Assembly: GCF_900496995.4 (NCBI RefSeq) | Contig: NC_044006.1 | Coordinates: 59,193,204-59,257,203 of the forward strand | Direction of reading: 5' to 3' | DNA length: 64,000 bases | From: Aquila chrysaetos chrysaetos | Lineage: Eukaryota; Chordata; Aves; Accipitriformes; Accipitridae | In this document: positions 19,876-32,111 of the stretch, piece by piece | Layout of the letters: each line of letters opens with the position of its first letter | Position numbering within the stretch: position 1 is the stretch's first letter | Notes under the pieces: model-generated | The model's database searches: none | The model's input: only the letters and a program-made list of their open reading frames with translations | Told to the model about the DNA's origin: nothing | Made by a program: the position numbers and the translations under genes

Positions 19876-20925
19876 TGGAAGCCGCAAACAATCGCAATGA
19901 TATCTTTATTGCTAGGTTCATGTCCTGGGCTATAACATATCAATCCCTGTCGTGGTTCTCTCGGATGCACCTGGTATTTCAAACTTGTTCTTTTTGTGCT
20001 TCTGGGTCCTGGACTGCAGCTGCCTAAAGCGAGCAAAGAGAGAGGCCCTTACAATGTGTCCAAGACGTGTTGGCATGGTTTGCTTGTCTTTAATGTACCA
20101 TTAACTATTGTCTTTACACAATATGGGAACTGTAAAGCATGACATGTGTTATAATAAAACACATTTTCAACGATACACTTGGACTCGGCGCTGGGATGCA
20201 AGCAAACAAACAGGCCCAAATCTTGTTTTGTCTCCCTCGCTAAGCCTACTGGCAATTAAACTTAAGACCACTGCTTTCCCCTGATCAGCCAATTAAATTT
20301 TATGTCTCCTAATTTTTCACATAGAAAAAAAGTCTCGGTGCCGGCCCCTAAAGACATTGATTTTCTTGCTATCACCTGGCGCTCAGACCTTAGTTCCATT
20401 TATCAAGAAGGGAAACGTCAGGCGTTACATAAAGTGACTCCGTTACCATAAGGCTCTCACCATCCTGCCCTATTGTTTTCCCTTGTTAATAACTCATTAC
20501 CAGGATTTAACAAATCAACCATTACATATGTTTTGTGTCTCCATATTTTGATCCGTACGATTAAGCAGATGTTACGATTGAAAATTGAAAAGTCCAAGGC
20601 TACTCTCGTCTGAAAGAAAGAGGGCAGCCTCAAACAACGAGCTAACAATGAGATTCAGAAGATCTTCAGAAAAACATTTACGACCAATAAACAGACTCCA
20701 ACCTGCTCCATTTCAACCATTGTGCGCCTTGGGGGAATAATTAAGTTGAATAGGAAGAGGTCCGCGGGGTTTTCAATGCCAAGCCCACAGGTGCGGGGTG
20801 GCACGATGAATGATCCGCCTGATTTTTGCCAGGCTCAAGGGCCCTTCTCCTGGCCGGGCGAGCAGATCCGAAATATTGTCATTTCTTTTAATTCACGGCG
20901 TTACTCTCAGGGCGAACAAAGGGGC
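19876..20925. promoter_or_regulatory. Long AT-rich regulatory-type block
   Basis: About one kilobase of complex AT-rich sequence between CpG islands, with many homeodomain cores (for example around 20280-20320 and 20470-20530), an E-box CAGGTG near 20788 and no coding potential. The edge to the next island near 20926 is very sharp. Probably one or more enhancers of PTF1A, 3.6-4.6 kb downstream. Inferred from composition and context. Confidence 0.35.
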
Positions 20926-23400
20926 GGGCGATGAATGGCCCCGGCTGCTGGCGAGGCGCGCCCGGCCGCCGCTGGCCTCGCCGGAGACCGCCCGGCGGGG
21001 ACGAGCGCGCCGCCGCCGCCGCCGCCGCCTCGCCCGGGGGCCGCCCCGGCGGGCACGGAGGGGTGGCCGCCCCCCCCCCGGGCCCCCGCCGCCCGCCGCC
21101 GCCCGCCCCCCCGCTCCCGCCCCCGCCGCGCCCGCGCGCGCCCCGGCCCCGCGCCGCCCCCTCGCCCCGCGCCGCCGCGCGCCTCGCCGCGGGGCCGGAC
21201 CCCGCGCGTGCGCGCGTGCGCCCCGCCGCTCCCCGCCGCTCCCCGCGCCGCCGCCGCGGCCCGGAGGAGGCGGGCGGGGCGGCCCCGATCCGGGGGCGGC
21301 TCCCGGCCTGCCGCCCCCGCCGCCGCCCCGCCGCCGTCGGGGCCCCGGCGGGCGGCGGCGGCCAGCCGGCGGCGGGGCTCTCCCGCCCGCCGGCCCGCGT
21401 TGCGCAATGGAGGTCTCCAAGAGGGGGCCCGGCTGCCGGGCGGCCCCGGGGACGCGGGCGCGCCGCCCACTGCGCGGCGGCCGCGCCGGGGGCGGCCCCA
21501 GGGGGGGCCCCGCGCGGAGCCGCCGCGCCGCGCCGCCGGGCCCCGTCTGGCGGCGGCCCCGCCGAGAGGAGCGGGGCTCCCCCCCGGGCGGCCCCTGGGG
21601 CGGCGCCGCCGCCGCCGCCGCCGGAGGCAGCGCTCGGCTCTCCGGCCGCGGGCGCGGCGCCCGCCCGGGCGGCGCGGAGCCGGCCCCCGGGGGGCCCCGC
21701 GGGACCGCCCGCCCCTCCGCCCGCCCCGGCCCCCGCGCCCCCGGCCGCCGCCCGCCCCCCCGGCCCGGCGCGGAAACCCCCCCCCCCCCCCGCCTTCCCC
21801 GAGCACCGGCTCCGCGCAGCCTGTAACGCCGAGCGTCTTGGAAAGGGCAGTGGAGGCCCGGCCCCGCCGCGCCGGCCCCGCTCTGGGCGCCCCGCGGGGC
21901 AGCCCCGACGCCGCGAGAGGCTCCGGCCCCTCTGCCCGGCTCGGCCCGGACGGGCCGCCGCCGCCCCGCTCCCCCCCGGCGCTCGCTGCCGCCGGATCCC
22001 CGGTTGGGGCGGCGCCGCCCGAGCCCGCGGCCCCGCCGGGCGGAGGCCGCCCCGCGCCCCGGGCGGAGGCAGCGCGGAGGGGGGTCGCACGGGCGGGCGT
22101 ACGCCGCCGCCACCGCCCCGCGCCCCGACGGGGCCCCGAGCCCCCTGCCGCCGCCGGGGCGATGAGACGGCCGGGTGGAGGGGACCCTTCGGCGGCGGAG
22201 CTCCGCACCCGCCGGGCAGGCGGGCGGAGGCGGCTTCCCCTTCTGGGAAGTGTCGCCGCCGGGCCCCCCCCGACGGCTGCCCTGCCTCCGCCGTGCGCCG
22301 CGGGCCGCGGCCGGTTCGGGGCGGCCCCTCGCTGCCCCGGCCTCCCGCGCTCCGGCCCCGGGGAGGGCGACGTCCCGGGCGAGAGCCGCCGCCCGGCCCC
22401 GGCGTGGACGGATCCTCCGCGGATGGCGGGCGGGGAAGCCCCCGGGGCGGGACGGGCACCCCCGACGGCGTCGGCCCCCACCTGGGCGAGGCGTCGGGGA
22501 GCTGACCCTCGCCGCAGAAACGAGAAGTGGCCCTGGGCGAGATGGGGCTGGCGGGGAGCTCCCCTGCGGGTCCCGGCGTGGCTCGGACGTCCCCGCCGGT
22601 GCCTGCCCGCCGCCGGTGGCCTCGGGCCGGCAGAGTTTTCGGAAAAGGGGGAAAGCAACGGAGTTCTCGGGACCTGCCAGGACCGGGCGTGCCCGCCGGC
22701 ATGGGAAGCGGCGGCGGGCGCGCCCCGACGGCGCGGTCGGCGGGGCCGAGGGCTGCGCGGAGCCCTGCGGCCCCCCCCCCCGGCGGAGCGCAGCCCGCGG
22801 CACTGACCTTCCCGCGGGGGGGACCGGGACCCACCGTTCACGGAATTACCCGCGCAGTCGTCTCGCTATGACTTTTGTTCCCCGCCACCGCCCGGAGACG
22901 CCGCGCCCGCTCCGCCGCCAGCCCGTCCCGTCCCGTCCCTTCCCCGACGGCTCTCCCCGTGCCCTAACCCGACAATGCCGCGAAATGCATCACTGTCACC
23001 GGGCGCGGGTGACAGATGAGGCGAAGGCGCGGAGCCCTCGCCAAGGTCAAGTTGAAGATGCCGGTGGTGGTGTGGCCGCCGCCGGTTGATGCCGAACAAG
23101 GCCGGGCGCGGGGCTCTCGGGGCGGGGGGGCCCTCCCCGACGTTGTATTTTTACCTCCCCCCTTTCCCCTTCTCCCCTTGGGCTTTGCCAGGGGGGCCTG
23201 CGGAGGCCGGGGGGCGGCCCGAGGGGACGGGGCGCTGCTCGGTGCTGCTCGGGGGGGCGCGGAGTGCCGGAGCTCCGGGCCCCGCCGGGCGGGCACGGGG
23301 CAGGGCCGGGCCGGGCCGGGCCGGGCCGGGGCGCGGAGCTCCCGCCGCCGACACAGGCGCGGTCTCCGGCTTGAAATCAAGTGTGCAAAACGCTCCGGGG
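20926..23400. other. Extreme GC/CpG island, 2.5 kb
   Basis: The most GC-rich stretch of the window, starting almost at one base after AT-rich DNA and ending near 23400. Up to five of six frames are open for 500 to 650 codons at once, which real coding sequence cannot explain. The translated sequences are runs of Pro, Arg, Ala and Gly without domains. A (GGGCC)n tract lies at about 23302-23332. A CpG-island promoter for an unannotated non-coding RNA, or a Polycomb-type island, are the likely meanings. No splice structure was established. Confidence 0.55.
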
Positions 23401-24469
23401 TGGGTTTTACCCCGCGTTCAGCAAAAGTTTTCCAAGGGGAGTCTGGTTAAACAAACACTTCGCCCTTCTACCGCTCCCGCTCTCCCTCGCTCTGTGATGA
23501 TTGATATTTTTTATTCAGCCAACTTTTATTTACCTTGCAAAAATGTTGGGGACAAATGTGATAAATTACAGATATGCAAATTTCTTTGAATGGCGTTGTA
23601 AGTGTGTCTCGCTGGAGCTGAATAAGTCCTTGCAAGTCGGTCTGCGCGCACTCAGGACCCCAGGGAGCTGATCAAAGCACCCTTTCTCTTTCATCCCCAG
23701 TATTCTCCTCCAAACTATTTCGATACAATATGTTTCCATGATGCACTTAATGTGCTAGGGACACAGAACTCATTACAACCTAGCTAGTTCTGCCGACCCC
23801 TTTGTTCAGAGGCATAAAGTTAAAAAAAAAAGGAGGGGCGGAGAGGGGGGGAGCGCTGCTAGTTGCCAGCTTTCTGAAATGTTAAAGCATGCGTCATTTT
23901 TCACCAGGTCTCGTCTTGATATCCTCAAAAGACAAACTATGAAACCGGCCTCAGCCCTTTCTGGCATTAATTACGCTGCTGTCCAGCCGATCTGTTTTTC
24001 CTATTATATGCATTTCTCAGCAGGGTTTTTTTTTTTTTTTTTTTGCAAGACTAATGCAGCTGCAAGTCGAAGTATGAATGCGTTTTATCGGTATAGAAAA
24101 AAAAATGAGTGGAAAGGCTGAAAAAGATGTCAAGGTCTATGCTGATGTTTTTCTTGCTTGCCCCGTATTTGTGGCAGTGGCTTTGGAAAAGAGTTTTGGG
24201 TCGCCCTGTTACGTTAATTGTTTTTGCCTCGAATTATCAGCTGCTTAGAAGAGAAAAACCTCAGCCGGAGGCTGCTGAAAGCAGGTTACATGTTTATTGA
24301 ATGCCGATGCGCCCAACAAATCTTTCCTTGCCGGGGAAACACTTCCAAGTATTTGGGGAAATAGCTGGAAAGTAGGAGCCCCGAGTTCAGGGCGATCCAT
24401 TTCCAACCCACTGCGAGGTGGCGGCTGTTTGGGGAAATGACTCCGGCGGGATGACAGTAAGAAATAAAC
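23401..24469. other. AT-rich non-coding DNA
   Basis: Complex AT-rich sequence with a long T run near 24027-24044 and scattered homeodomain cores. No gene seen. It is probably part of the downstream regulatory domain of PTF1A. Confidence 0.35.
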
Positions 24470-24660
24470 TCTATTTCAGCGGATGGCGCGTTTGTTTACG
24501 GGGTTGATTGGTTGACGGAAATGGCTGGCAGCCAGTTCTGGGAAAGATTCCAGACCTGACTCCGATTAACCCTCTCTGGTGAAACTCTGCTGGAAACCAA
24601 CTCACCAGCAATTGCCATTAATCTACTTACTAATTAAGCCAATTCATTTCTAAAGGAGAA
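24470..24660 (+). promoter_or_regulatory. Candidate distal enhancer with FOXA and RBPJ-type sites
   Basis: Within 190 bases are TGTTTAC (24493-24499, FOXA core), TTGATTGG (24504-24511, PBX-like), TGGGAA (about 24540-24545, RBPJ core) and several ATTAA/TAATTAA homeodomain cores (24610-24645) as PDX1 would use. Human PTF1A has a distal pancreatic enhancer about 25 kb downstream that binds FOXA2 and PDX1 and is mutated in isolated pancreatic agenesis. The distance from PTF1A to the C10orf67-like gene is about 2.5 times smaller here than I recall for human, so that enhancer would be expected roughly 8-12 kb downstream. This block, 8.3 kb downstream, fits. It is a candidate only. Confidence 0.35.
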
Positions 24661-24975
24661 AAATTCCTTTCTTTGGCCAAACTGATGGGAGGAAATTTGA
24701 AAGAAGCGCCAAACTGTGTAACTGTAATTCAGCCAAGGACTGCTAAAACAAGGTGTTGATATATAGCTGGAGATTTAAAACAAGTTTCTAGGGCAACAAT
24801 CCTTTGGAGACGGTGGTATATAGTGCATAGTAGATGAAGCTCGAATAATGGTGGACTGCAGTGTGCAATTGTACGGACATTGGTTGGAACCAGGACTGCT
24901 TTTCCCAATTAAGACGCTCAAGGCTTTTACTCCTAATAATTTATCTGCCCCGTTTAAACGTTTCAGCCTTGGGCG
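24661..24975. other. AT-rich non-coding DNA
   Basis: Continuation of the AT-rich domain to the next CpG island. Nothing specific recognised. Confidence 0.3.
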
Positions 24976-25960
24976 ACAGCTACAAAGAGCATCTCTGCCG
25001 GGACCCAGGGAACACGGTTGTGGAAACAGCGTCAAACTTTTGCCCAGCGTTGGCGACGACGCCTCAGCTCCACGCGCTCCGGGGTCCGGATCAGCCCACG
25101 AGGACACACGGACACGGGGACCCACGCTGCCCTTGCAGCCCCCCGTGCTGCCAGGACCCGCCCGCCGCCCCCGCGGCAGCCGTGCACCCCGGCGGTGCCG
25201 CTCCGGAGGCTCTCGCCGAGGCGGGGGCAGGTTTTATTGAGGTTTCATCTTCAGGCGAGCAACGTTTAGCTCCCAAACACAGGGTCTAGGCCGGGGAGGC
25301 GAGTCCCAGGGAGACCCTGCCCCTGGCCGAGGCCGCGGCGAGCTGGCCCGGAGGAGGGCAGGGTGCTGTTTCCAGAGCATCCCCACCACCTCTTGCGCTG
25401 CTGGCAGCAGGGCACCTGCCGGGGCGGGGGGGGGAGAGGTGGTGAGTGGGGGGGCTTCGCCCTCCGTCCCGGCACCAGCAGGAGAGGAGCAGCTCCGGGC
25501 GGCCCGCCCCGTCTGCCGGCCCCGCCGCCAGCATCCCCGCCAGCCCTCGGCCAAGGGCGCCCGCCGTCCCGGGCAGACCCGGGGCACCTTCACCCCTCGC
25601 TTCGGCCTCTCACACGGCCCCGCTGCCCGTGCCCGCCCCCCCCCTTTCACTCCCCAGCGCCGTCCTCCCTCCCGCACCGCTCCCAGAGCAGCCCCGACGG
25701 GGCGGGGGGAAGGGGGGGGCCCGCTGCTCCCCGCCTTGTCCCGCGGGTGCCACGGTGACCGGTAGCGGCGGCATTCCCAAAGCAGTGCGGGGGGTGCGGG
25801 GCCGCTGGCAGGCACAGGGCGGGGAAGGGGCAGGGAGGGACGGCCCGGTGCCCAGCCGGACCCGCGCACCCCGCGCACCCCGCTCCGCCAAACACCCGGC
25901 TCGGCGGATAAAGGCCGCAGCCCCCCAGGGTAAATGGCGTGCGAGAGACGACAAATTCAA
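24976..25960. other. CpG island
   Basis: CpG-dense sequence with overlapping composition-driven open frames on both strands. No gene called. Confidence 0.5.
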
Positions 25961-27375
25961 GGGCGGATAGTTTAAAATAAGTGCAACCGTTCCCTCGTGT
26001 TTCGGCTTTTTTTTTTTTTTGGTGGTTTGGTGCTTTTTTTTTTTTTTTTTTTAGGTGCAGGGCGGCGAAGGACAATTGCAAGAGTAACAAATTAAGCGTT
26101 CAGTAAATCCGTCTCCGGACAAGGCGGCAGTGGTCAAAGCGCTCGGCGGGAGGTAGGAGGATGCTGAGCCCTGGACATGAACAAACCACCCTCCCGGAAA
26201 GCAGCAGCCTCACGTCATTTCGCTAAAATGACAAGATCTCGTGAAACGCACGGTACCGCCAAGTGCTGACAGCAGAACTACAAACACAGCCTGGAGAGGC
26301 GAGGCGTGGGGAAACATTTCCTCCAGCAGCTGATGGCAAAACTTAGCACGCCGCTATAGGTAGCGCGGTATGCGTTCATATCTCAAGCAAACGCCCGACT
26401 TCTTCATCTAAGTCTCTCTCTGAGATCATAAAAAATAGGATGCGATATCCTAAAAAGACTAATGACATTTCACAGGTAATGCAATTTAGAAAGAAACACT
26501 TCCATGTTTTCTTTTCCAACAATGTGCATTTTTGTAAACTGCTATAAATTGCAATTCAAAAGCCCTGATCTCGCCATCCCCAATCATTTTTTATACTGAT
26601 CAAATGAATGCAGATACTCCCATTTGGGAGGGGCGACATGACATTTCACTTGGCAGTTCTAAACAGGTCACGGACCTTTCACAGACCCTAAGGCAGTGGG
26701 AGGGAGCTCTTTACGAAACCGTGTAACCAAATCAAACCAATGGTTACCCCTTTTCAATACCATTGGAATGGTTTGCACAATGCTATTCACATAGCAGCAG
26801 AGAAACTGAAAGGATGGTCATCCAATGGAAATTTCTTTTCTTTTGTTTAAACTTGCAGAGCTCCAAAAAAAAAAAAAATACTAGAAAACAATTACTTTTT
26901 GTATGACAAAAAGATAAACACTTCTACGTACAGCCGTACGTGTACACCACGGCCCTCGGCGCGCCTAGATGTTTATACGCATATAGGCACACATCTGTGT
27001 GTGGGGATGTACATTTATTGGAGATGTTGCTTTGTTTGAAACCATAGGCACAAAGACACAACATGGCTGCCCTGGAGATGACCTATTGCTTTCAAGTTGC
27101 TTGAACACATCAGAATTTCTATTGTTGAGGTTGATTAATTGAAACTGATAAGTTACCATGAATAAAGATTGTTTTTCTGTTTAATGTGGTGGGCCTGATT
27201 TGGTAAATGCTTCATTCATGTAGCCTTGCAGTGCAGCATATGGGCAAGATTCATTCAGTATCGCAAACATATACAATTTATTATGCTTGTATGGTCACAA
27301 CCAAAAGGCCTTTCTATTTTAATGACAAAGTTTGAATGAAAAATTCCATTTAAAGAGTCACTAACGTTAAACGCG
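25961..27375. other. AT-rich regulatory-type DNA with two T runs and nested inverted repeats
   Basis: Two T runs lie at about 26008-26021 and 26034-26052. Complex non-coding AT-rich sequence follows. Nested inverted repeats occur at 26723-26766: GTAACC (26723-26728) with GGTTAC (26742-26747), and CCAATGG (26737-26743) with CCATTGG (26760-26766). Possible enhancers of PTF1A; no coding potential. Confidence 0.35.
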
Positions 27376-27945
27376 GGTTTGTAATTTATTCCTGTTGCCG
27401 GCTGCCGGCGAACCGAGCGCCCTGGAGAAGCAGAGGCCCGGCGGGCGGGAGCGGCAGCGCCCGTCCTGCGGGGCCGAGCGGCCGTTCCTCCCGGGCCTTG
27501 CCCGACCCACGCGCGGCGGGGACGCTCCGCCGCCCCGGCCTGTCACACGCCGCCGACAAGCTTCTCGCCGCCGTGCCCAGGGCGCGACACCGCCGGCGCG
27601 GATCCCGCCGCCCGCCTCCCCCGCTCCGCGCCCGACGGGGCGGACGAGGCTGGCGGGGAACGCCCGCCCCGGCCTCCGGCGCCTCCGCTCCGGGCGAACC
27701 CGCCCGCCGGCCCCCAGACGCCTCGGGCGGCCGGATCCAGGGCGCGGCACGCGTGGGCGGCCGGAGCGGCTCCCCTGGACCCTGCCGCAGCCCCACGGAG
27801 CGCACCCCGGTCCCGGGTGGCGGCGGGGAGGGGAGGCCCGGCGGGGTGCGGGGGTCGGGTGTCCCCTCCGGGCCTGGGTGCCACCGCCGGGGCGGGGGCA
27901 CGGGAGGGGTGTGGGAGAAGCAAAGGGCTTCCCCTTCGGCATATA
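27376..27945. other. CpG island
   Basis: CpG-rich segment with sharp borders to AT-rich DNA on both sides. Open frames of 126-217 codons in several phases are compositional. Confidence 0.5.
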
Positions 27946-29465
27946 GGCTGACGCGGGGGTTGTGTCGGCGTTCAGGAGTGACGCTGAGCACCGCTGTGGC
28001 CAAGGGGACTTTCGCCTCAAAGTGTTAAACCCGAACCCTTCTCCTTCCCCGCCTCCTGTTGGGTAATCACTGCTTTAAAAGTTTTCGGTATACAGGACTC
28101 TCAGCCTTGACCTCACTTCTGCTTAAACAGTCCGTGACAGTTTCTGCATCCTCTACTCTCAAGCGAGGCAGCTCAAAACAGCAACAAAGCCTCACCCAAC
28201 AGGGAAAAAAGATCAAACTCGAGATGGAGATGTGATGGAGACCTGGCAGGAACTACTGCGTGGGGCAAATCACTACACTTCGGTCCGCGCGTAGGGGTGT
28301 TGATCCTCTTCCTGCCTATGTGAGGGGATTGGTAAAACGACGTTTAACGAAATCGGCGTATTTGACAGGCAAAGTAGAGCTTATGCACCATCACAAATAA
28401 GTAATTAAGGACGGGGTTGAAATTTATGAAAAATCCCTTGAAAGAGCCCTTTCAAGCATTTTTTTTTTTAAATATGACCTCTTAACCTCTTCTTCCTCGA
28501 TTGACAGAGTAATTTGAAACAGAAACAATGTAATCTATCAAAATAAGTTGTGTTACTTCTCTAAATCAGATATTTATGTTTGAGCTTTCTCTTACTGACA
28601 AGCTGTAAAGGCTCACTGTTATTCCAAGGTTTTATCTCTGAGATTCTTGTCTTTTCTGCTCATTAAGAGCCAGTCTACAGATTACAGAGTCAATAGATGC
28701 AAACACCGGACTGTGAGAAAACTCTCCCTGAGTACATAAAAATCAACAGCAGTGGATGCTATACAATGGAAAGCATAGATGTTTTTAGGTGTTCGGTTTT
28801 ATCATCTTTAGACAAGGAAGAGAGTAAATATTGTGGCAAAACTTCACCTTCCAGTGTTGCACGCTTCCTTTTGCCATTCCCAAAGGTGGATCTCAATGCA
28901 TCATCATTTCTCAGTGGCAGATTTAAGTGAAATATAGCTTACAAGTGTTCTGAGTGCTCTACCTGTAACTATAGCGCTAATTATCAGTCCAACTACCCGG
29001 CGGTGGACCTGGATGGGATGATTTTACAGCTACTTTTATGGATTTTCCTGTAAAGGCATGACTGAACCCAGTGGAGCTCTTTCACTTGATTAAAAGACTG
29101 AGGGATCCTGGACCCTGGACAGGTCCCTTCTGTTGCTGAGAAGTGCTTGTAGGCGCCGATGTTCAGTATTTCCTGCCCTAACGCATCCAAGTTATTACGG
29201 ACGTATTTTTTTACTGGTGCAGCTTATACGTTCCCAATGGTCCTCTGTGCTCGCCCGTTAAAGCGAGACTAAAGTAAAAAAAACCAACCCCAGGCAAAAC
29301 TCTCAGCTTCAACCCAGTCCGCGTGAGAGGGCACTTAGGTATGAGCAAGCTGAAGCGCGCAGCTGGGTGGATGCGGCCAAGCTTTTAAAAATGGAATATT
29401 AATGTCAATAATACTCCTTTACGTGCCTGCAAGCAGTATTTTGGACCACCTTTAAGAACCGGCAG
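27946..29465. other. AT-rich non-coding DNA
   Basis: Complex non-coding sequence between two CpG islands. A 77-codon frame at 28697-28930 on the + strand matches nothing known. No splice pair was found that would use it. Confidence 0.3.
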
Positions 29466-30245
29466 AAAGAAAAATGCCTTCCGAACCGTTCCCGTGGCTA
29501 CCGGCGGGCCCGCGGTGGGGGATGACTCACGGGGAACCCGACGTCCGCCCCCGCGCTGCCGCTGTCGGTGAAGGGCGCAGGCGTTGGTGGCCGCGGGGAC
29601 CGGACCCTCGCTCCCACGCCCGTAAGGCCATGCCCAGACAAGAAGCAGCAAGCAGGGTGCAGGCTCGGAGAGAGCATTTAGCCAATCCCGCTTACAGAAT
29701 ACGTCTGCTTATCAGGCCTTTTCAAAAGGGAAAGGCAGCCAAGCCTCGGAGTCACCTCGCCCCGCCGAGGCCTCGGGCAGCCCCGGCAGGGTGTCCTTCT
29801 GCCCGGGGCCAGCCCCGCTCCGCGCCCGCCGCCGTGCCCTGCCTTTCAGGGACCCTCGGAAACGGCGTCCCTCGGAGCCGCCGCCCGGCCGGGGCGGGCG
29901 AAGGACGGCAACGCCAGGCCTCGGCGTCCCACGCGGAACCCAAACCCACCCCGCGGCCCGCGGCCGGCCCGCGGCCCCGAGGACGCCGGGTCTCGCCGGG
30001 CCGGCGGTGCCGCCCGGGGCGCGGAGGCGGCCGCGGGCGCGGAGCGTGTCCGCGGTGCCGGGGGGAGGCTGGGAAGGGGGCTGGGCGCGGGCTGGGGGGC
30101 CCCGGCGCCGCTTCCCCCGCCAAGAGCCGGTGGTCGTGAGCACGTTCGGAGCGATCGCGCCCGGAGGAGACGCCCAGCCCGCCCCACACCGGGCTTCTGA
30201 CGGCTGGGGCTGGCACGGGGTCGTGTCGCGCTGACGTTAACTCGC
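29466..30245. other. CpG island
   Basis: The last CpG island of the PTF1A domain. Beyond it the window stays AT-rich to its end. Open frames in it are compositional. Confidence 0.5.
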
Positions 30246-30363
30246 CCTTGCCGTGCTGTCCGGCACGCGGCTTAAAAGAGCAATCCCGTTTCAACCCGTT
30301 CTCAGCTTTCCCCAGCGGCAGGGTAGACCTGGCGTCTCCCCTGAGGCGCCAGTTCCCCCCTTT

Positions 30364-30393
30364 GGAGGGGAGGGAGGGAGGGAGGGAGGGAGG
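30364..30393 (+). repeat. (GGGA)n simple repeat
   Basis: About seven GGGA units in a row within the edge of the last CpG-rich region. Confidence 0.85.
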
Positions 30394-32075
30394 TGGCTCT
30401 GGGGCAGTCCGTGTAACTGTCTGCGCCCGATGCTCTACAGCTGGCACCTCACTCCGCTCTCCGGAATTAACTCGCCCCCACTACACACCGTGTGCTGTTG
30501 TCGTTCACTGTCCGCTCAGGTGTATGCTGCTTTTTCTCTTCGTGCACAATAGCAGACAGTCCCTTCCCCAAGACCAGAACCAGCCTTCTCCGCGGCCTGG
30601 CTTTACACATGGGCGCGTGTGACCAGAGAGGCTGTACTTGCAGCTTTTACTTGCAACCACTTTACAAAAGTAGTGAAGAATTCAAAAAGTTCTACTTGAA
30701 GAAAGAAAAGGATACAGGTAAGGAGGGGGCAGGTGCGTGAGCTGGAACCTGTCTAGGATAAAGACGTTTAATACGTCTCCTGCGCATCTATAAAATATTT
30801 TGTTCTGCGGGAAGTTAAACTAGAATATGATTTTGTCTTTTGCCTTTAGAAAGGCTTGACATTAGACATCATAAATTTTAAATAAAATATATCTGCATAG
30901 AAATAAAGAATCTATATTGAAGCTAATAAAGCGACAAGTATTTTTACTATAAATCCTATTGTATTACTAAACTTGTATGTGGAGGCAGACAATTGGTGGA
31001 AGTGATGCAGCACTTGAATCCCAAATCCAGGAACTTCATGAATAGATAAAGGAAACAGTTCACTTCCTAATCCTTACTTGATTTAGATTATCATACATTC
31101 CTAAGCCCCTCTTTTTTCATGCCTTTGCTTAAGCAATCATTTGTTTCACTAAATGTCAGCAAACTTATTCACAGAAAAAGCTGTGCATTAAAGCATTGTG
31201 TCATTTTCTTGTTTTAAGAACAACTTCCCAAGCTGAGAAAGTTCCAAACAATGAACTCACCTGAGATTTACTGCAATTAGTTCTACCTCAGTATACACAA
31301 TTCACTGGATTTATCCACGGGTGCGTGGATGCAACCAAGAAATGATTTCACTGGTGCTTTGACGTGGAGCACTGAAGCTGTTCTCACTTCCATACTGTTT
31401 GCCAGTGTCACCAAAACAATGCAGTTCACCGTTGTAGAAAAGAAATTCACATTCATTTCACCAAGTGAAAATTTATGAACTGATGTCAATAATCTTTCCA
31501 TAAGTTGACAGCTTGCAATAAAATCGAGGATATTTTAAACAGGAATCATGTACCTGAAGCATTTCTTTATGTTTGCACCAGTTATGAGGGCTTCAGTATC
31601 TCAAAAAGAAATTCTAGCTTGTTATTCTTGACATACAACTGATAATTTTAAAATCAATTACATTTGTACCATACAGACATTTCTTTTGTGAACTGGGTTA
31701 GCAGTGTTCCAAGTATATTTCCCTGGAAAGCTCGAACATACTATACTCAGTTTGGAACTTACCAGAGTTTTTCTCCCTGAACATCTGACCACATGATTTG
31801 AAGCAAATCAAGCAAATACATTCTATTATTGGAAGAGTAAACCCTTGCCCAGTTTTGGACAGACTATCTACTGTGTTTAAATCTTGTTTCAATAACCTCT
31901 GTTTTCTGACTGGTACTTATTTATTGCTGTTGTTTGTTAAGATAGGCTGTCTCTCTGTTATTGTAGATATACAAACCCAAGACCTCAAGACTGGGAATGT
32001 AGGGAAGCCCTTTCCCATCCTTGGCTCACACTTACCACAAGGTCTGAGAAAGAATATTCTGCATGGGTTTTTTTT

Positions 32076-32077
<2 letters not shown>

Positions 32078-32107
<30 letters not shown>
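32078..32107 (+). repeat. Poly(T) run of 30 bases
   Basis: An uninterrupted T run, preceded by a shorter one (32068-32075) across two C bases. It could be the A-rich tail of an old - strand insertion, but no element was recognised beside it. Confidence 0.85.

Positions 32108-32111
<4 letters not shown>

Noticed and set aside
20888-22841. Several 500-650 codon open frames on both strands of the large GC island
   Set aside because: Five frames are open over the same DNA and all translate to Pro/Arg/Ala/Gly-rich sequence without motifs. This is lack of stop codons through composition, not coding.
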